From positions 4,774,001-4,838,000 of the forward strand of contig NC_088320.1 in the NCBI RefSeq assembly GCF_910592395.1: DNA of 64,000 bases, written 5' to 3'. The translations under genes were made by a program, and so were the position numbers. The number at the start of each line of letters is the position of its first letter. Within the stretch, counting starts at the first letter, position 1. This stretch comes from Lineus longissimus (lineage: Eukaryota; Nemertea; Pilidiophora; Heteronemertea; Lineidae). The notes beneath the pieces were generated by a model. The model worked only from the letters and a program-made list of their open reading frames with translations. It ran no database searches and was not told the origin of the DNA. Positions 1 through 14,100 of the stretch are shown in pieces.

Positions 1-2175
1 GAGTCGTCGAGTATTGGAAAGCACCTATCTTGTTGTAGAAGTGATAGTTTCTGTTATTAGTGTAGACCAGGCCTTTGCAGGCGGAGTTCTTCAGGAGGCA
101 ATAGCTGGCTTTACCACGACTCACAAATATGAAGGTCTCGCAATCGGCTAAGCGCCAGCATTGTTTGGCACAGAATTTCACGTTGGTCTTGGTGTAGTGT
201 GCAATATTGTTCTTTCCAGGGCAATCCCCGTAGCGTTGGCTAAATCCCGGAACGAAGAACTCTGAAATGATATCAGGGTGTGGAAATAACATTACCTGTC
301 AAAGTCTGTATCAAACAACTCCGAGGACTACACAAATATGCACCTTTTAGAGGTTTTCAGCAAAGTGTGAAACCTGTTGAAATATTTCACAATCTCCATC
401 TCCAAACCGTTTGAGCGTTTTTTTCTCGTTTTTTTACAGAACAACCTCGGCAGAGTTGTGCTGGCCAAAAAATAAATCTAAACACTTTTCAGAAACCTAA
501 AAACCTTTACTTCTAAGAGTGAGGCTGTGAATAAATATTGATTTTTGAATAATAATGCGTCTGTTGGGTCAACTCAATGCATTTGATAACTTACCAGTTG
601 AAGGGTATCCTAACACTTCCACTTCGCAAAGTGTCAAGTAATTGGCTCTGGATTGAACAATAGCTACATATCTGCCGTCTCTCTGGCATCTGAATGCCTC
701 ATGTCCACCTTGTCTCACAGCACCAGTCTTGTGAGCACACACCTCAGACCTGCTATACACGAGCTTTCTTCCTGGTGCTGGTCTTCTGTCGGATACAACG
801 ACATCAAAGTTTGCCAGTCTATTACCTGCAATCAACAAACTTTCTGTTAGTATCGGAATCTAGGAAGATACTCAATGAAACTTTACTACACACTTTGTCG
901 ATGTAGAACTGTTGCTGTACACTGTTAAAGATTGTTTATGATGTATTCGCTACTTACTGTTTCTTTATATTAATTCATTCCAAAGAAGGTCAAACGTTTG
1001 CGAGGTTTTAGTGCAATATTGTTTAACTTTATTAACTTCAATCTACTACACAACCATTGTGATTCTACAAACTATACAGAGACCTAACTTACCGCAACAG
1101 TCTGCTCTGTTGTAGACTACGACTGTGTGGATGGATGATTTTCTCGATAAATCCACCGCCCACCAGTTTTTGTTGACTCGGTCCCTCGTATTGACGTTTG
1201 TGCATGTGCAATGTCTGGCCCCGTAGTTTTGATTGATGACTCCATCAACGGCCCGAGAAGCTACACCACCATAAGCAGTATCAAATTGCATAGCTGGTTT
1301 ATGCAGTGCTAAGTCGACCAAATGTTTTGGTACCGCAACTGCGACTTGCTGGAAGCTGCGCAGGTTAATTCTGAATCTGCCAGCATTTCTCCTACAACAC
1401 AAAAGCAATCGTTATATTTCTGTACACGTTCGGTTGCTGTAATACAGTAAACTTGATCTTTGCGAGGAGATTGAAGGAAGAGCAATATACATGTGACGCA
1501 AGCATTTTTCATTACCAAAAGAGGACGGCGGAACAAAATCCAACTTACAATAGGCCACAAACATGTCATTTATATATTTAGTATCAAACTATAATATTAT
1601 CCAAAACAAAGTCTATTTCTAAAACTACATGTAATCAAGCATGCAGTTGCAATGATGGATGGACAGAGCATACCTTATCCATTTTCGGAAGAATCTCACA
1701 TTGAAAACTCTGCAATTTTTACTCTTGCCAATTCTCTTGGTTCCAGGCATGCACTTGTTGAGGCGGAACCATCTGAGGCGTATGATACCACCTGAAATAA
1801 CGAACGTGAATTATCAATTGTGATACGCGAAATACAAATTTCATTTTTTGATCTTCTCATTATAGTTAGTCGTGACATTTAAGTTTTTAATCAGTCTACC
1901 CTTAACTATAGCGAACAGGCACAGCTCTATTTAAGTATGGATATCATAAAGCAAATTAGGGTTATTTTTAGCAGGAACAAATAAAAGAGGCCACCAATCA
2001 AACGCTCATTAATCTAATTATGGTTCGCGCAAAATGATCTCGCCAATTCTCTAAATTCGGCAATACTACGAAACTCCTTGTAGACAATGTGTCACTCGAA
2101 TACATCTTGAAAATTGATCGAATGCATGCATGTTGTAAGTCATGTTTAGCCTACCTTTTCTAAAGTTTCGCTTCA
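1..2175 (-). CDS. Array unit (fourth copy, running to the window edge)
   Basis: Exons: PAN 2155-2436, linker 1674-1791, FTP N-half 1093-1391, FTP C-half 595-825 (carrying Ile-to-Val, FDVVV, by one base), then the PAN exon of the next unit 1-261, cut by the window edge. The frame is open throughout. Confidence 0.85.
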
Positions 2176-5100
2176 GAGTCGTCGAGTATTGGAAAGCACC
2201 TATCTTGTTGTAGAAGTGATAGTTTCTGTTATTAGTGTAGACCAGGCCTTTGCAGGCGGAGTTCTTCAGGAGGCAATAGCTGGCTTTACCACGACTCACA
2301 AATATGAAGGTCTCGCAATCGGCTAAGCGCCAGCATTGTTTGGCACAGAATTTCACGTTGGTCTTGGTGTAGTGTGCAATATTGTTCTTTCCAGGGCAAT
2401 CCCCGTAGCGTTGGCTAAATCCCGGAACGAAGAACTCTGAAATGATATCAGGGTGTGGAAATAACATTACCTGTCAAAGTCTGTATCAAACAACTCCGAG
2501 GACTACACAAATATGCACCTTTTAGAGGTTTTCAGCAAAGTGTGAAACCTGTTGAAATATTTCACAATCTCCATCTCCAAACCGTTTGAGCGTTTTTTTC
2601 TCGTTTTTTTACAGAACAACCTCGGCAGAGTTGTGCTGGCCAAAAAATAAATCTAAACACTTTTCAGAAACCTAAAAACCTTTTCTTCTAAGAGTGAGGC
2701 TGTGAATAAATATTGATCTTTGAATAATAATGCGTCTGTTGGGTCAACTCAATGCATTTGATAACTTACCAGTTGAAGGGTATCCTAACACTTCCACTTC
2801 GCAAAGTGTCAAGTAATTGGCTCTGGATTGAACAATAGCTACATATCTGCCGTCTCTCTGGCATCTGAATGCCTCATGTCCACCTTGTCTCACAGCACCA
2901 GTCTTGTGAGCACACACCTCAGACCTGCTATACACGAGCTTTCTTCCTGGTGCTGGTCTTCTGTCGGATACAACGACATCAAAATTTGCCAGTCTATTAC
3001 CTGCAATCAACAAACTTTCTGTTAGTATCGGAATCTAGGAAGATGCTTTAATAACAACTCAATGAAACTTTACTACACACTTTGTCGATGTAGAACTGTT
3101 GCTGTACACTGTTAAAGATTGTTTATGATGTATTCGCTACTTACTGTTTCTTTTTATTAATTCATTCCAAAGAAGGTCAAACGTTTGCGAGGTTTTAGTG
3201 CAATATTGTTTAACTTCATTAACTTCAATCTACTACACAACCATTGTGATTCTACAAACTATACAGAGACCTAACTTACCGCAACAGTCTGCTCTGTTGT
3301 AGACTACGACTGTGTGGATGGATGATTTTCTCGATAAATCCACCGCCCACCAGTTTTTGTTGACTCGGTCCCTCGTATTGACGTTTGTGCATGTGCAATG
3401 TCTCGCCCCGTAGTTTTGATTGATGACTCCATCAACGGCCCGAGAAGCTACACCACCATAAGCAGTATCAAATTGCATAGCTGGTTTATGCAGTGCTAAG
3501 TCGACCAAATGTTTTGGTACCGCAACTGCGACTTGCTGGAAGCTGCGCAGGTTAATTCTGAATCTGCCAGCATTTCTCCTACAACACAAAAGCAATCGTT
3601 ATATTTCTGTAACGTTCGGTTGCTGTAAATACAGCAAACTTGATCTTTGCGAGGAGATTGAAGGAAGAGCAATATACATGTGACGCGAGCATTTTTCATT
3701 ACCAAAAGAGGACGGCGGAACAAAATCCAACTTACAATAGGCCACAAACATGTCATTTATATACATGTATTTAGTATCAAACTATAATATTATCCAAAAC
3801 AAAGTCTATTTCTAAAACTACATGTAATCAAGCATGCAGTTGCAATGATGGATGGACAGAGCATACCTTATCCATTTTCGGAAGAATCTCACATTGAAAA
3901 CTCTGCAATTTTTACTCTTGCCAATTCTCTTGGTTCCAGGCATGCACTTGTTGAGGCGGAACCATCTGAGGCGTATGATACCACCTGAAATAACGAACGT
4001 GAATTATCAATTGTGATACGCGAAATACAAATTTCATTTTTTGATCTTCTCATTATAGTTAGTCGTGACATTTAAGTTTTTAATCAGTCTACCCTTAACT
4101 ATAGCGAACAGGCACAGCTCTATTTAAGTATGGATATCATAAAGCAAATTAGGGTTATTTTTAGCAGGAACAAATAAAAGAGGCCACCAATCAAACGCTC
4201 ATTAATCTAATTATGGTTCGCGCAAAATGATCTCGCCAATTCTCTAAATTCGGCAATACTACGAAACTCCTTGTAGACAATGTGTCACTCGAATACATCT
4301 TGAAAATTGATCGAATGCATGCATGTTGTAAGTCATGTTTAGCCTACCTTTTCTAAAGTTTCGCTTCAGAGTCGTCGAGTATTGGAAAGCACCTATCTTG
4401 TTGTAGAAGTGATAGTTTCTGTTATTAGTGTAGACCAGGCCTTTGCAGGCGGAGTTCTTCAGGAGGCAATAGCTGGCTTTACCACGACTCACAAATATGA
4501 AGGTCTCGCAATCGGCTAAGCGCCAGCATTGTTTGGCACAGAATTTCACGTTGGTCTTGGTGTAGTGTGCAATATTGTTCTTTCCAGGGCAATCCCCGTA
4601 GCGTTGGCTAAATCCCGGAACGAAGAACTCTGAAATGATATCAGGGTGTGGAAATAACATTACCTGTCAAAGTCTGTATCAAACAACTCCGAGGACTACA
4701 CAAATATGCACCTTTTAGAGGTTTTCAGCAAAGTGTGAAACCTGTTGAAATATTTCACAATCTCCATCTCCAAACCGTTTGAGCGTTTTTTTCTCGTTTT
4801 TTTACAGAACAACCTCGGCAGAGTTGTGCTGGCCAAAAAATAAATCTAAACACTTTTCAGAAACCTAAAAACCTTTACTTCTAAGAGTGAGGCTGTGAAT
4901 AAATATTGATCTTTGAATAATAATGCGTCTGTTGGGTCAACTCAATGCATTTGATAACTTACCAGTTGAAGGGTATCCTAACACTTCCACTTCGCAAAGT
5001 GTCAAGTAATTGGCTCTGGATTGAACAATAGCTACATATCTGCCGTCTCTCTGGCATCTGAATGCCTCATGTCCACCTTGTCTCACAGCACCAGTCTTGT

Positions 5101-8100
5101 GAGCACACACCTCAGACCTGCTATACACGAGCTTTCTTCCTGGTGCTGGTCTTCTGTCGGATACAACGACATCAAAATTTGCCAGTCTATTACCTGCAAT
5201 CAACAAACTTTCTGTTAGTATCGGAATCTAGGAAGATACTCAATGAAACTTTACTACACACTTTGTCGATGTAGAACTGTTGCTGTACACTGTTAAAGAT
5301 TGTTTATGATGTATTCGCTACTTACTGTTTCTTTATATTAATTCATTCCAAAGAAGGTCAAACGTTTGCGAGGTTTTAGTGCAATATTGTTTAACTTTAT
5401 TAACTTCAATCTACTACACAACCATTGTGATTCTACAAACTATACAGAGACCTAACTTACCGCAACAGTCTGCTCTGTTGTAGACTACGACTGTGTGGAT
5501 GGATGATTTTCTCGATAAATCCACCGCCCACCAGTTTTTGTTGACTCGGTCCCTCGTATTGACGTTTGTGCATGTGCAATGTCTGGCCCCGTAGTTTTGA
5601 TTGATGACTCCATCAACGACCCGAGAAGCTACACCACCATAAGCAGTATCAAATTGCATAGCTGGTTTATGCAGTGCTAAGTCGACCAAATGTTTTGGTA
5701 CCGCAACTGCGACTTGCTGGAAGCTGCGCAGGTTAATTCTGAATCTGCCAGCATTTCTCCTACAACACAAAAGCAATCGTTATATTTCTGTACACGTTCG
5801 GTTGCTGTAATACAGTAAACTTGATCTTTGCGAGGAGATTGAAGGAAGAGCAATATACATGTGACGCAAGCATTTTTCATTACCAAAAGAGGACGGCGGA
5901 ACAAAATCCAACTTACAATAGGCCACAAACATGTCATTTATATATTTAGTATCAAACTATAATATTATCCAAAACAAAGTCTATTTCTAAAACTACATGT
6001 AATCAAGCATGCAGTTGCAATGATGGATGGACAGAGCATACCTTATCCATTTTCGGAAGAATCTCACATTGAAAACTCTGCAATTTTTACTCTTGCCAAT
6101 TCTCTTGGTTCCAGGCATGCACTTGTTGAGGCGGAACCATCTGAGGCGTATGATACCACCTGAAATAACGAACGTGAATTATCAATTGTGATACGCGAAA
6201 TACAAATTTCATTTTTTGATCTTCTCATTATAGTTAGTCGTGACATTTAAGTTTTTAATCAGTCTACCCTTAACTATAGCGAACAGGCACAGCTCTATTT
6301 AAGTATGGATATCATAAAGCAAATTAGGGTTATTTTTAGCAGGAACAAATAAAAGAGGCCACCAATCAAACGCTCATTAATCTAATTATGGTTCGCGCAA
6401 AATGATCTCGCCAATTCTCTAAATTCGGCAATACTACGAAACTCCTTGTAGACAATGTGTCACTCGAATACATCTTGAAAATTGATCGAATGCATGCATG
6501 TTGTAAGTCATGTTTAGCCTACCTTTTCTAAAGTTTCGCTTCAGAGTCGTCGAGTATTGGAAAGCACCTATCTTGTTGTAGAAGTGATAGTTTCTGTTAT
6601 TAGTGTAGACCAGGCCTTTGCAGGCGGAGTTCTTCAGGAGGCAATAGCTGGCTTTACCACGACTCACAAATATGAAGGTCTCGCAATCGGCTAAGCGCCA
6701 GCATTGTTTGGCACAGAATTTCACGTTGGTCTTGGTGTAGTGTGCAATATTGTTCTTTCCAGGGCAATCCCCGTAGCGTTGGCTAAATCCCGGAACGAAG
6801 AACTCTGAAATGATATCAGGGTGTGGAAATAACATTACCTGTCAAAGTCTGTATCAAACAACTCCGAGGACTACACAAATATGCACCTTTTAGAGGTTTT
6901 CAGCAAAGTGTGAAACCTGTTGAAATATTTCACAATCTCCATCTCCAAACCGTTTGAGCGTTTTTTTCTCGTTTTTTTACAGAACAACCTCGGCAGAGTT
7001 GTGCTGGCCAAAAAATAAATCTAAACACTTTTCAGAAACCTAAAAACCTTTACTTCTAAGAGTGAGGCTGTGAATAAATATTGATCTTTGAATAATAATG
7101 CGTCTGTTGGGTCAACTCAATGCATTTGATAACTTACCAGTTGAAGGGTATCCTAACACTTCCACTTCGCAAAGTGTCAAGTAATTGGCTCTGGATTGAA
7201 CAATAGCTACATATCTGCCGTCTCTCTGGCATCTGAATGCCTCATGTCCACCTTGTCTCACAGCACCAGTCTTGTGAGCACACACCTCAGACCTGCTATA
7301 CACGAGCTTTCTTCCTGGTGCTGGTCTTCTGTCGGATACAACGACATCAAAATTTGCCAGTCTATTACCTGCAATCAACAAACTTTCTGTTAGTATCGGA
7401 ATCTAGGAAGATACTCAATGAAACTTTACTACACACTTTGTCGATGTAGAACTGTTGCTGTACACTGTTAAAGATTGTTTATGATGTATTCGCTACTTAC
7501 TGTTTCTTTATATTAATTCATTCCAAAGAAGGTCAAACGTTTGCGAGGTTTTAGTGCAATATTGTTTACATTTATTAACTTCAATCTACTACACAACCAT
7601 TGTGATTCTACAAACTATACAGAGACCTAACTTACCGCAACAGTCTGCTCTGTTGTAGACTACGACTGTGTGGATGGATGATTTTCTCGATAAATCCACC
7701 GCCCACCAGTTTTTGTTGACTCGGTCCCTCGTATTGACGTTTGTGCATGTGCAATGTCTGGCCCCGTAGTTTTGATTGATGACTCCATCAACGGCCCGAG
7801 AAGCTACACCACCATAAGCAGTATCAAATTGCATAGCTGGTTTATGCAGTGCTAAGTCGACCAAATGTTTTGGTACCGCAACTGCGACTTGCTGGAAGCT
7901 GCGCAGGTTAATTCTGAATCTGCCAGCATTTCTCCTACAACACAAAAGCAATCGTTATATTTCTGTACACGTTCGGTTGCTGTAATACAGTAAACTTGAT
8001 CTTTGCGAGGAGATTGAAGGAAGAGCAATATACATGTGACGCAAGCATTTTTCATTACCAAAAGAGGACGGCGGAACAAAATCCAACTTACAATAGGCCA

Positions 8101-11100
8101 CAAACATGTCATTTATATATTTAGTATCAAACTATAATATTATCCAAAACAAAGTCTATTTCTAAAACTACATGTAATCAAGCATGCAGTTGCAATGATG
8201 GATGGACAGAGCATACCTTATCCATTTTCGGAAGAATCTCACATTGAAAACTCTGCAATTTTTACTCTTGCCAATTCTCTTGGTTCCAGGCATGCACTTG
8301 TTGAGGCGGAACCATCTGAGGCGTATGATACCACCTGAAATAACGAACGTGAATTATCAATTGTGATACGCGAAATACAAATTTCATTTTTTGATCTTCT
8401 CATTATAGTTAGTCGTGACATTTAAGTTTTTAATCAGTCTACCCTTAACTATAGCGAACAGGCACAGCTCTATTTAAGTATGGATATCATAAAGCAAATT
8501 AGGGTTATTTTTAGCAGGAACAAATAAAAGAGGCCACCAATCAAACGCTCATTAATCTAATTATGGTTCGCGCAAAATGATCTCGCCAATTCTCTAAATT
8601 CGGCAATACTACGAAACTCCTTGTAGACAATGTGTCACTCGAATACATCTTGAAAATTGATCGAATGCATGCATGTTGTAAGTCATGTTTAGCCTACCTT
8701 TTCTAAAGTTTCGCTTCAGAGTCGTCGAGTATTGGAAAGCACCTATCTTGTTGTAGAAGTGATAGTTTCTGTTATTAGTGTAGACCAGGCCTTTGCAGGC
8801 GGAGTTCTTCAGGAGGCAATAGCTGGCTTTACCACGACTCACAAATATGAAGGTCTCGCAATCGGCTAAGCGCCAGCATTGTTTGGCACAGAATTTCACG
8901 TTGGTCTTGGTGTAGTGTGCAATATTGTTCTTTCCAGGGCAATCCCCGTAGCGTTGGCTAAATCCCGGAACGAAGAACTCTGAAATGATATCAGGGTGTG
9001 GAAATAACATTACCTGTCAAAGTCTGTATCAAACAACTCCGAGGACTACACAAATATGCACCTTTTAGAGGTTTTCAGCAAAGTGTGAAACCTGTTGAAA
9101 TATTTCACAATCTCCATCTCCAAACCGTTTGAGCGTTTTTTTCTCGTTTTTTTACAGAACAACCTCTGCTTTACTTCATTTTCAAATAATTCTATCATGG
9201 CTTTATATCAGCTGAGCTTAAACGTTTTCTCTCATTATCATTAGTGATATTCCTGATTAGGATGATTTTGTGATGCAATTCATATCTCTTGCATGACCAC
9301 TACCCTGGCTGTAAATAACAAATTTCATTCAGATGTAAAATACTTAATACGAGTCAATAATATATAAGCACACAAACTGTATGACATATATTTCTGCAAA
9401 TAGTTTTGATGATTTTGTTTGTCATCAAAATATCTCAAAACAGGCTCTAACAAGAATCTTGTTAAGATCTTAAAGGGATTGCCGACCCAATGACTTACTT
9501 GCGGTACGTTTCCTTGATATCTTTGCGTATTGTGCAATTTTCCAGACCTCTTTTGTCCCCGAGCTTTTCCTGGTGGCTCTTATCCTCTTGTATGGCCGCC
9601 TGTGGTAGTAACAGCGATGGCTTTGCCCATTATAATCCACGGCACGGCACCACTTGACGCGTGCACACCAGTTTCGGCACTTGGCTGAGGTGAATCCTCC
9701 CCTGATTTTGACACCACCACGGGCGTTGAAACCGATGTAAAGATGCATACGACTCGTGCCAGGAGCGAAGTGGTAGAAGCGTGGTCTGGGGAGTCTGCTC
9801 ACGTTAATGTTGAATCTAGGACCATGCCTTCGTACTACAATGTGGGAGAAGAGTTAATGCTGGCAGGTCAAAAAGTGAAACATGACTTACAACATGCATG
9901 CATTCGATCAATTTTCAAGATGTATTCGAGTGACACATTGTCTACAAGGAGTTTCGTAGTATTGCCGAATTTAGAGAATTGGCGAGATCATTTTGCGCGA
10001 ACCATAATTAGATTAATGAGCGTTTGATTGGTGGCCTCTTTTATTTGTTCCTGCTAAAAATAACCCTAATTTGCTTTATGATATCCATACCTCAATTGAG
10101 CTGTGCCTGTTGGCTATAGTTAATATCAATCTCTCTCAACTGCGTTTTGTCCACGACCTATGACAACTTGTCATCTTCCATCGTGGAAATAGCAGGTAAA
10201 GATATTGCTGGCTCGTAACAGTTGGAATTCCGCGCTTCTGGTCGTTACTTACCCCAGTGATAAAATAGGCTCAGGTTTATAACTGAAAATGTTAAGAAAG
10301 GTAACATAGTTAATTAATCACCCTTATATAAAATTATCAATTGTATTATTAGACGCGAGTGGTAGTAGGCAATGATCCGTAATTTGATCTCTCCCGTGAT
10401 TGGCAGTTCCCATTTTAAAAGAGCCCGGCGAACCCGAGTCATTGGTCTCCACCAAGAAGCCAGATCTCAGTTCATCAGATAACGATATTTGCACAGAAAA
10501 ACCAACACGGCATTGGAAAGGTTGAAAACAAACCGCCTTTGACGCTGTGCTCCACGCCATCTAATGAGGTGCAACTGATAGCCAGTTTACTTGTTCATAC
10601 AGTAGTTGAAATAGTTTAGACGAAGATAGGTAAACTAAAATTCCAACAAGGATGACCTACCTCGGCACCGAATTCCACCGTGACCTGTTATTCGTCGGGT
10701 TCCCCGCGGACACTTGTGCATTCTCTTCCTTCCTCGTCTGAACCATTTTAGGAAGATAAGTCCGCCTGAAAAACGGAAAATGTTCGAGCAAATGTTCAAA
10801 AAAAAGTAGCTATATTTATTACCTCAATATTTGACTTAGAATGAGGTTAGCCTTGTCAGCATCTTGGGAGACTGGACCGTCCGGTGACCATTGTGACTCT
10901 TCCCAGCGGTCTCACCGTACGGTATCGACTCGTTGTGTGTGTGGGCTGCGCTTCCTTTGCCAAGTCGGCATATAACTTACGTTGACAGGTTAATTTGTTA
11001 AACCTGATTAGTGATAAATTTTAACAATAGATTTAGGAATATTCCGATATTCGGATGGGCGCGGTACATTCGCCTCACCAAGACCATTGCAGACGGCAGC

Positions 11101-14100
11101 GTGGACTAACGCATTATGGACTGAAAACTATTCTACACTGTGACCAAGGTATGGCATGTCATTTTACTTACCATGCCTGAGGTTTTCCCTCAAAAGCGTG
11201 ATATATTTGAATCCTCCGAGCTTGAGATTAAAGTTCTTGATTCGGTTTGCATATATGACGAACCTGTGTTTTGGCACGACGCCTTGGCTGATCCGAAGAC
11301 CGACCATGTAAGCCTTGAGGTTCTCGTCATTGCCATCTTGTTTATAGCCGAGGGCGGTCCGACCAGGGTTTGGATATAACTTGACATTTCGACCAAACCT
11401 AGATTTCTCTGCACCGACTTGTTTCCCGTTGACGAAGATTCTCGCATACCTAGTTTCTGCGTTCCATGTGACAGCAATATTGTACCACCTGTTTGGTTTG
11501 ATATGTCCCACTGCTGGTATGTTGACCATAGTCTGTTCGAGTTTTGGCCCGCGACGCAGCCAGAAACCGAGCCGTCCATTGACAAGGTGGAGTTTGTAAA
11601 GCCAACGTCGTTTCGCCCAGCTTCCGATCACGGTCTGTCTTCCTCTTACTCTCAAGGGTTTTATGTAGAAGCTGATGGTGAAGCTGCCATGGAGTGGTAT
11701 ACGGCGGAAGGTGGCGTATGAGCCTCGAGTCCCCGGCAAGTAGAGATATTTCTTCTTATAGAACTTTGCTCCGCCGTGTAGTTTAATAGCCCAGCGCCCG
11801 TGGCCTGGGCCACCGAAACTAAAGTAGTGCATGAGGGTCGGGATTCCGTCGATACGCCTCAGGTTGATGTGGAATCGACGGGCGTGATGTCTTATCCACT
11901 CTCTGACAAGTCTCAGGTTGATAACTAGTAGAAGAAAATAATAAATTGCTCAAACAAATCTCACTAGAAATCAGCTTCCGAATGAGTCGTTGATTAGAGA
12001 ATGTCACAAACTGTAATTTTAGGAAACACTTATTAATATTAAGTATTGGCTATCATAGGTACGTTTTTGCAAGAAACCAGCTATTAGTTGGACTTTAATA
12101 ACAGATCGTTCCGAGGAGTGCTCTACAAATAATATTTCTTAACATCATCGTTATCACTACCAGTATTGATAAAAGCACGTATGGATTAATCTTTACCAGA
12201 TAAAATTAATAATGATAAGTCGAGTTAGCTTCAACACCACACATTCTCGCTTGCAGTTCTTTGGCACTTACTCTTGCATCTACTGCCGAATGCTTTAGCA
12301 CCAGGCATGCAGTGTTTCAGGCCTCTGAACCACTTGATTCTGAACATACCGCCTCTTCTAAAGTTATGTCTGATTTCCTTGTAGAATCTGCAGTTAGACG
12401 AAGACGATGTTATACATTACCGAATCCTCCGCAAAACATCGACAATAATGAGCAAAGAGATAATCCTTCATGTCGACGAAAATGATTAAAAAACGTACGT
12501 GTGCTATCGAGATCGAAAACGAAAAAAGAATGCTACATTATGGGGTTTTTTTAATGGCTAAAAAGACTGGCTTGAAATACTACTAAAAGACACTCTGCAG
12601 CCTCCCCATCCAGTCTAACCGATTTCAATTTGAACAAATCACTATCTACATTTGACAGGTATACTACAAATGAACGACATAATAAAATGGAGGTACGGCG
12701 TCTTGTGATTTTGTTTTTGCTGCCGGATCGTAATCGTAATCGCGCAATCGTCGCAACCGCTGGAAATATGCACATATTGTGCACTTTGTGTCCATAGATG
12801 TAGTACGCTCACTTGAATTTGTATCCTCGGATCCATTTAAAACGGTCATAGGTGATACCGTATCTATACCCGTAACGCCTCAGCCAGTTCCGGTAGAGGG
12901 TAAAATTCGTGACTTTACAATAGTGCCGATTGCCAAAACTGAAAAATACAGAAGTTTAAGACGGTAACAATTTATTTGTTGACAAGCACTTTTCATGATT
13001 CCTTGCATGTAAAAATAAATTCAAATTATTAAGTAAGATGTTCAAATCCGTCCCATGGAGAATCATACCTAAATTAAGTGTTTTGGAAAATTGAATGAAA
13101 CGCGTATATGATTTTTACTATGAAAGTCTTTTCTCTTTCTGAGTGCTGCAACTTGGCACTATACAGTGTATGTATGGTGTGTTGGGTTGGGGGGGGGGGG
13201 GGCTGTCAAGCAATTTGTCAAAAGGCCATTGAAAAAAGGCTAGGGGGAGAAAAACCTTTCAAATTTTAACCTACCTTCTTGTTCCACTAGGACAACGCTT
13301 CAGCGTGAGGAACCACTTTAGATTTAGCCATCCACCACTTTTGAAGTTCAATTTCAGTTGCCTACTGTACTTAAATCGTCCAATGACTGCAGCACAAAAT
13401 AAGAAAATATGTCAATACAAGAATGCGTACGCAGAGAGAACATGAAATAAGCAAGGGTCGAATAAAAAAAATTTTCGATAAAAAAGGGCATTTTCTTTCA
13501 TGTTCAGCCTTTAGCGTTTCACATTGGCCTACGTTTCTATATGGAGCATATTCTAACAATGTAACTGTTGCGATGTATTGCGATCATCGCCTCCAAAATA
13601 AGTACTTTTTGTCTCGCCAGCCATAACTCCCTGAATACGGCAGGCGGGACTATTGGAAGTGGGAGTCTAAAGTCTTCGTTCATACTGGGACTACATTTTG
13701 CTTTGGGATGAAGCTTGTTCGTGTGACAGGGAACCATGTGCAGTTAGTGCGACAAAAATAGACAAAAGCCAAAGATTAAATTTGGACCGATTTTTGTCAA
13801 AAGGTGCGAAATACCCTATTTTATAGACGTGAGACGTGATCATGCAACCAATATAGTATTTGGACCCAACCCTTTTTAGTTTCATTCAAAGATACTGAAC
13901 ACCAAGTTTCTTATGATCGATCGAAGTTATAGATGCGAGACACACAATGAGCGTGGTAAGTATTTGCATGGGAAAGTAACTGAGATTAACTTACAATTAA
14001 TGCGGAATTTGTCAGCATTTCGCAGAACTGAAAAAGGCAAATGTCAAATCGGCATAGTTAATAGAATGATCAGCCAGAAATCATTTTTGTGGGCAATGAT

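Larger units (their letters stand above)
1..9166 (-). repeat. Tandem array of four complete 2175-2193 bp PAN-linker-FTP units plus a partial fifth
   Basis: The same sequence starts at 1, 2176, 4369, 6544 and 8719 (periods 2175, 2193, 2175, 2175) and identity stops at 9166. Introns are as conserved as exons; differences are a few substitutions plus 12-bp and 6-bp insertions in the second unit (near 3042 and 3763). No unit contains a start codon exon, signal peptide or terminal exon, and exon phases carry over from one unit to the next. The array is therefore internal to one gene, not a row of genes. It continues past the left edge, so the copy number is unknown. Confidence 0.93.

Noticed and set aside
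653-906. Plus-strand frames of 60-70 codons recurring in every array unit
   Set aside because: They are antisense shadows of the FTP C-half exon; no splice sites or domain on that strand support them.
1-9166. Row of separate small lectin genes instead of one gene
   Set aside because: No unit has a signal peptide, ATG exon, terminal stop exon or poly-A signal of its own, whereas all exon phases join across unit boundaries.
13187-13202. Homopolymer G tract (also poly-C near 22822, 28117 and 38358)
   Set aside because: Simple low-complexity runs without associated structure; possible sequencing-length uncertainty only.
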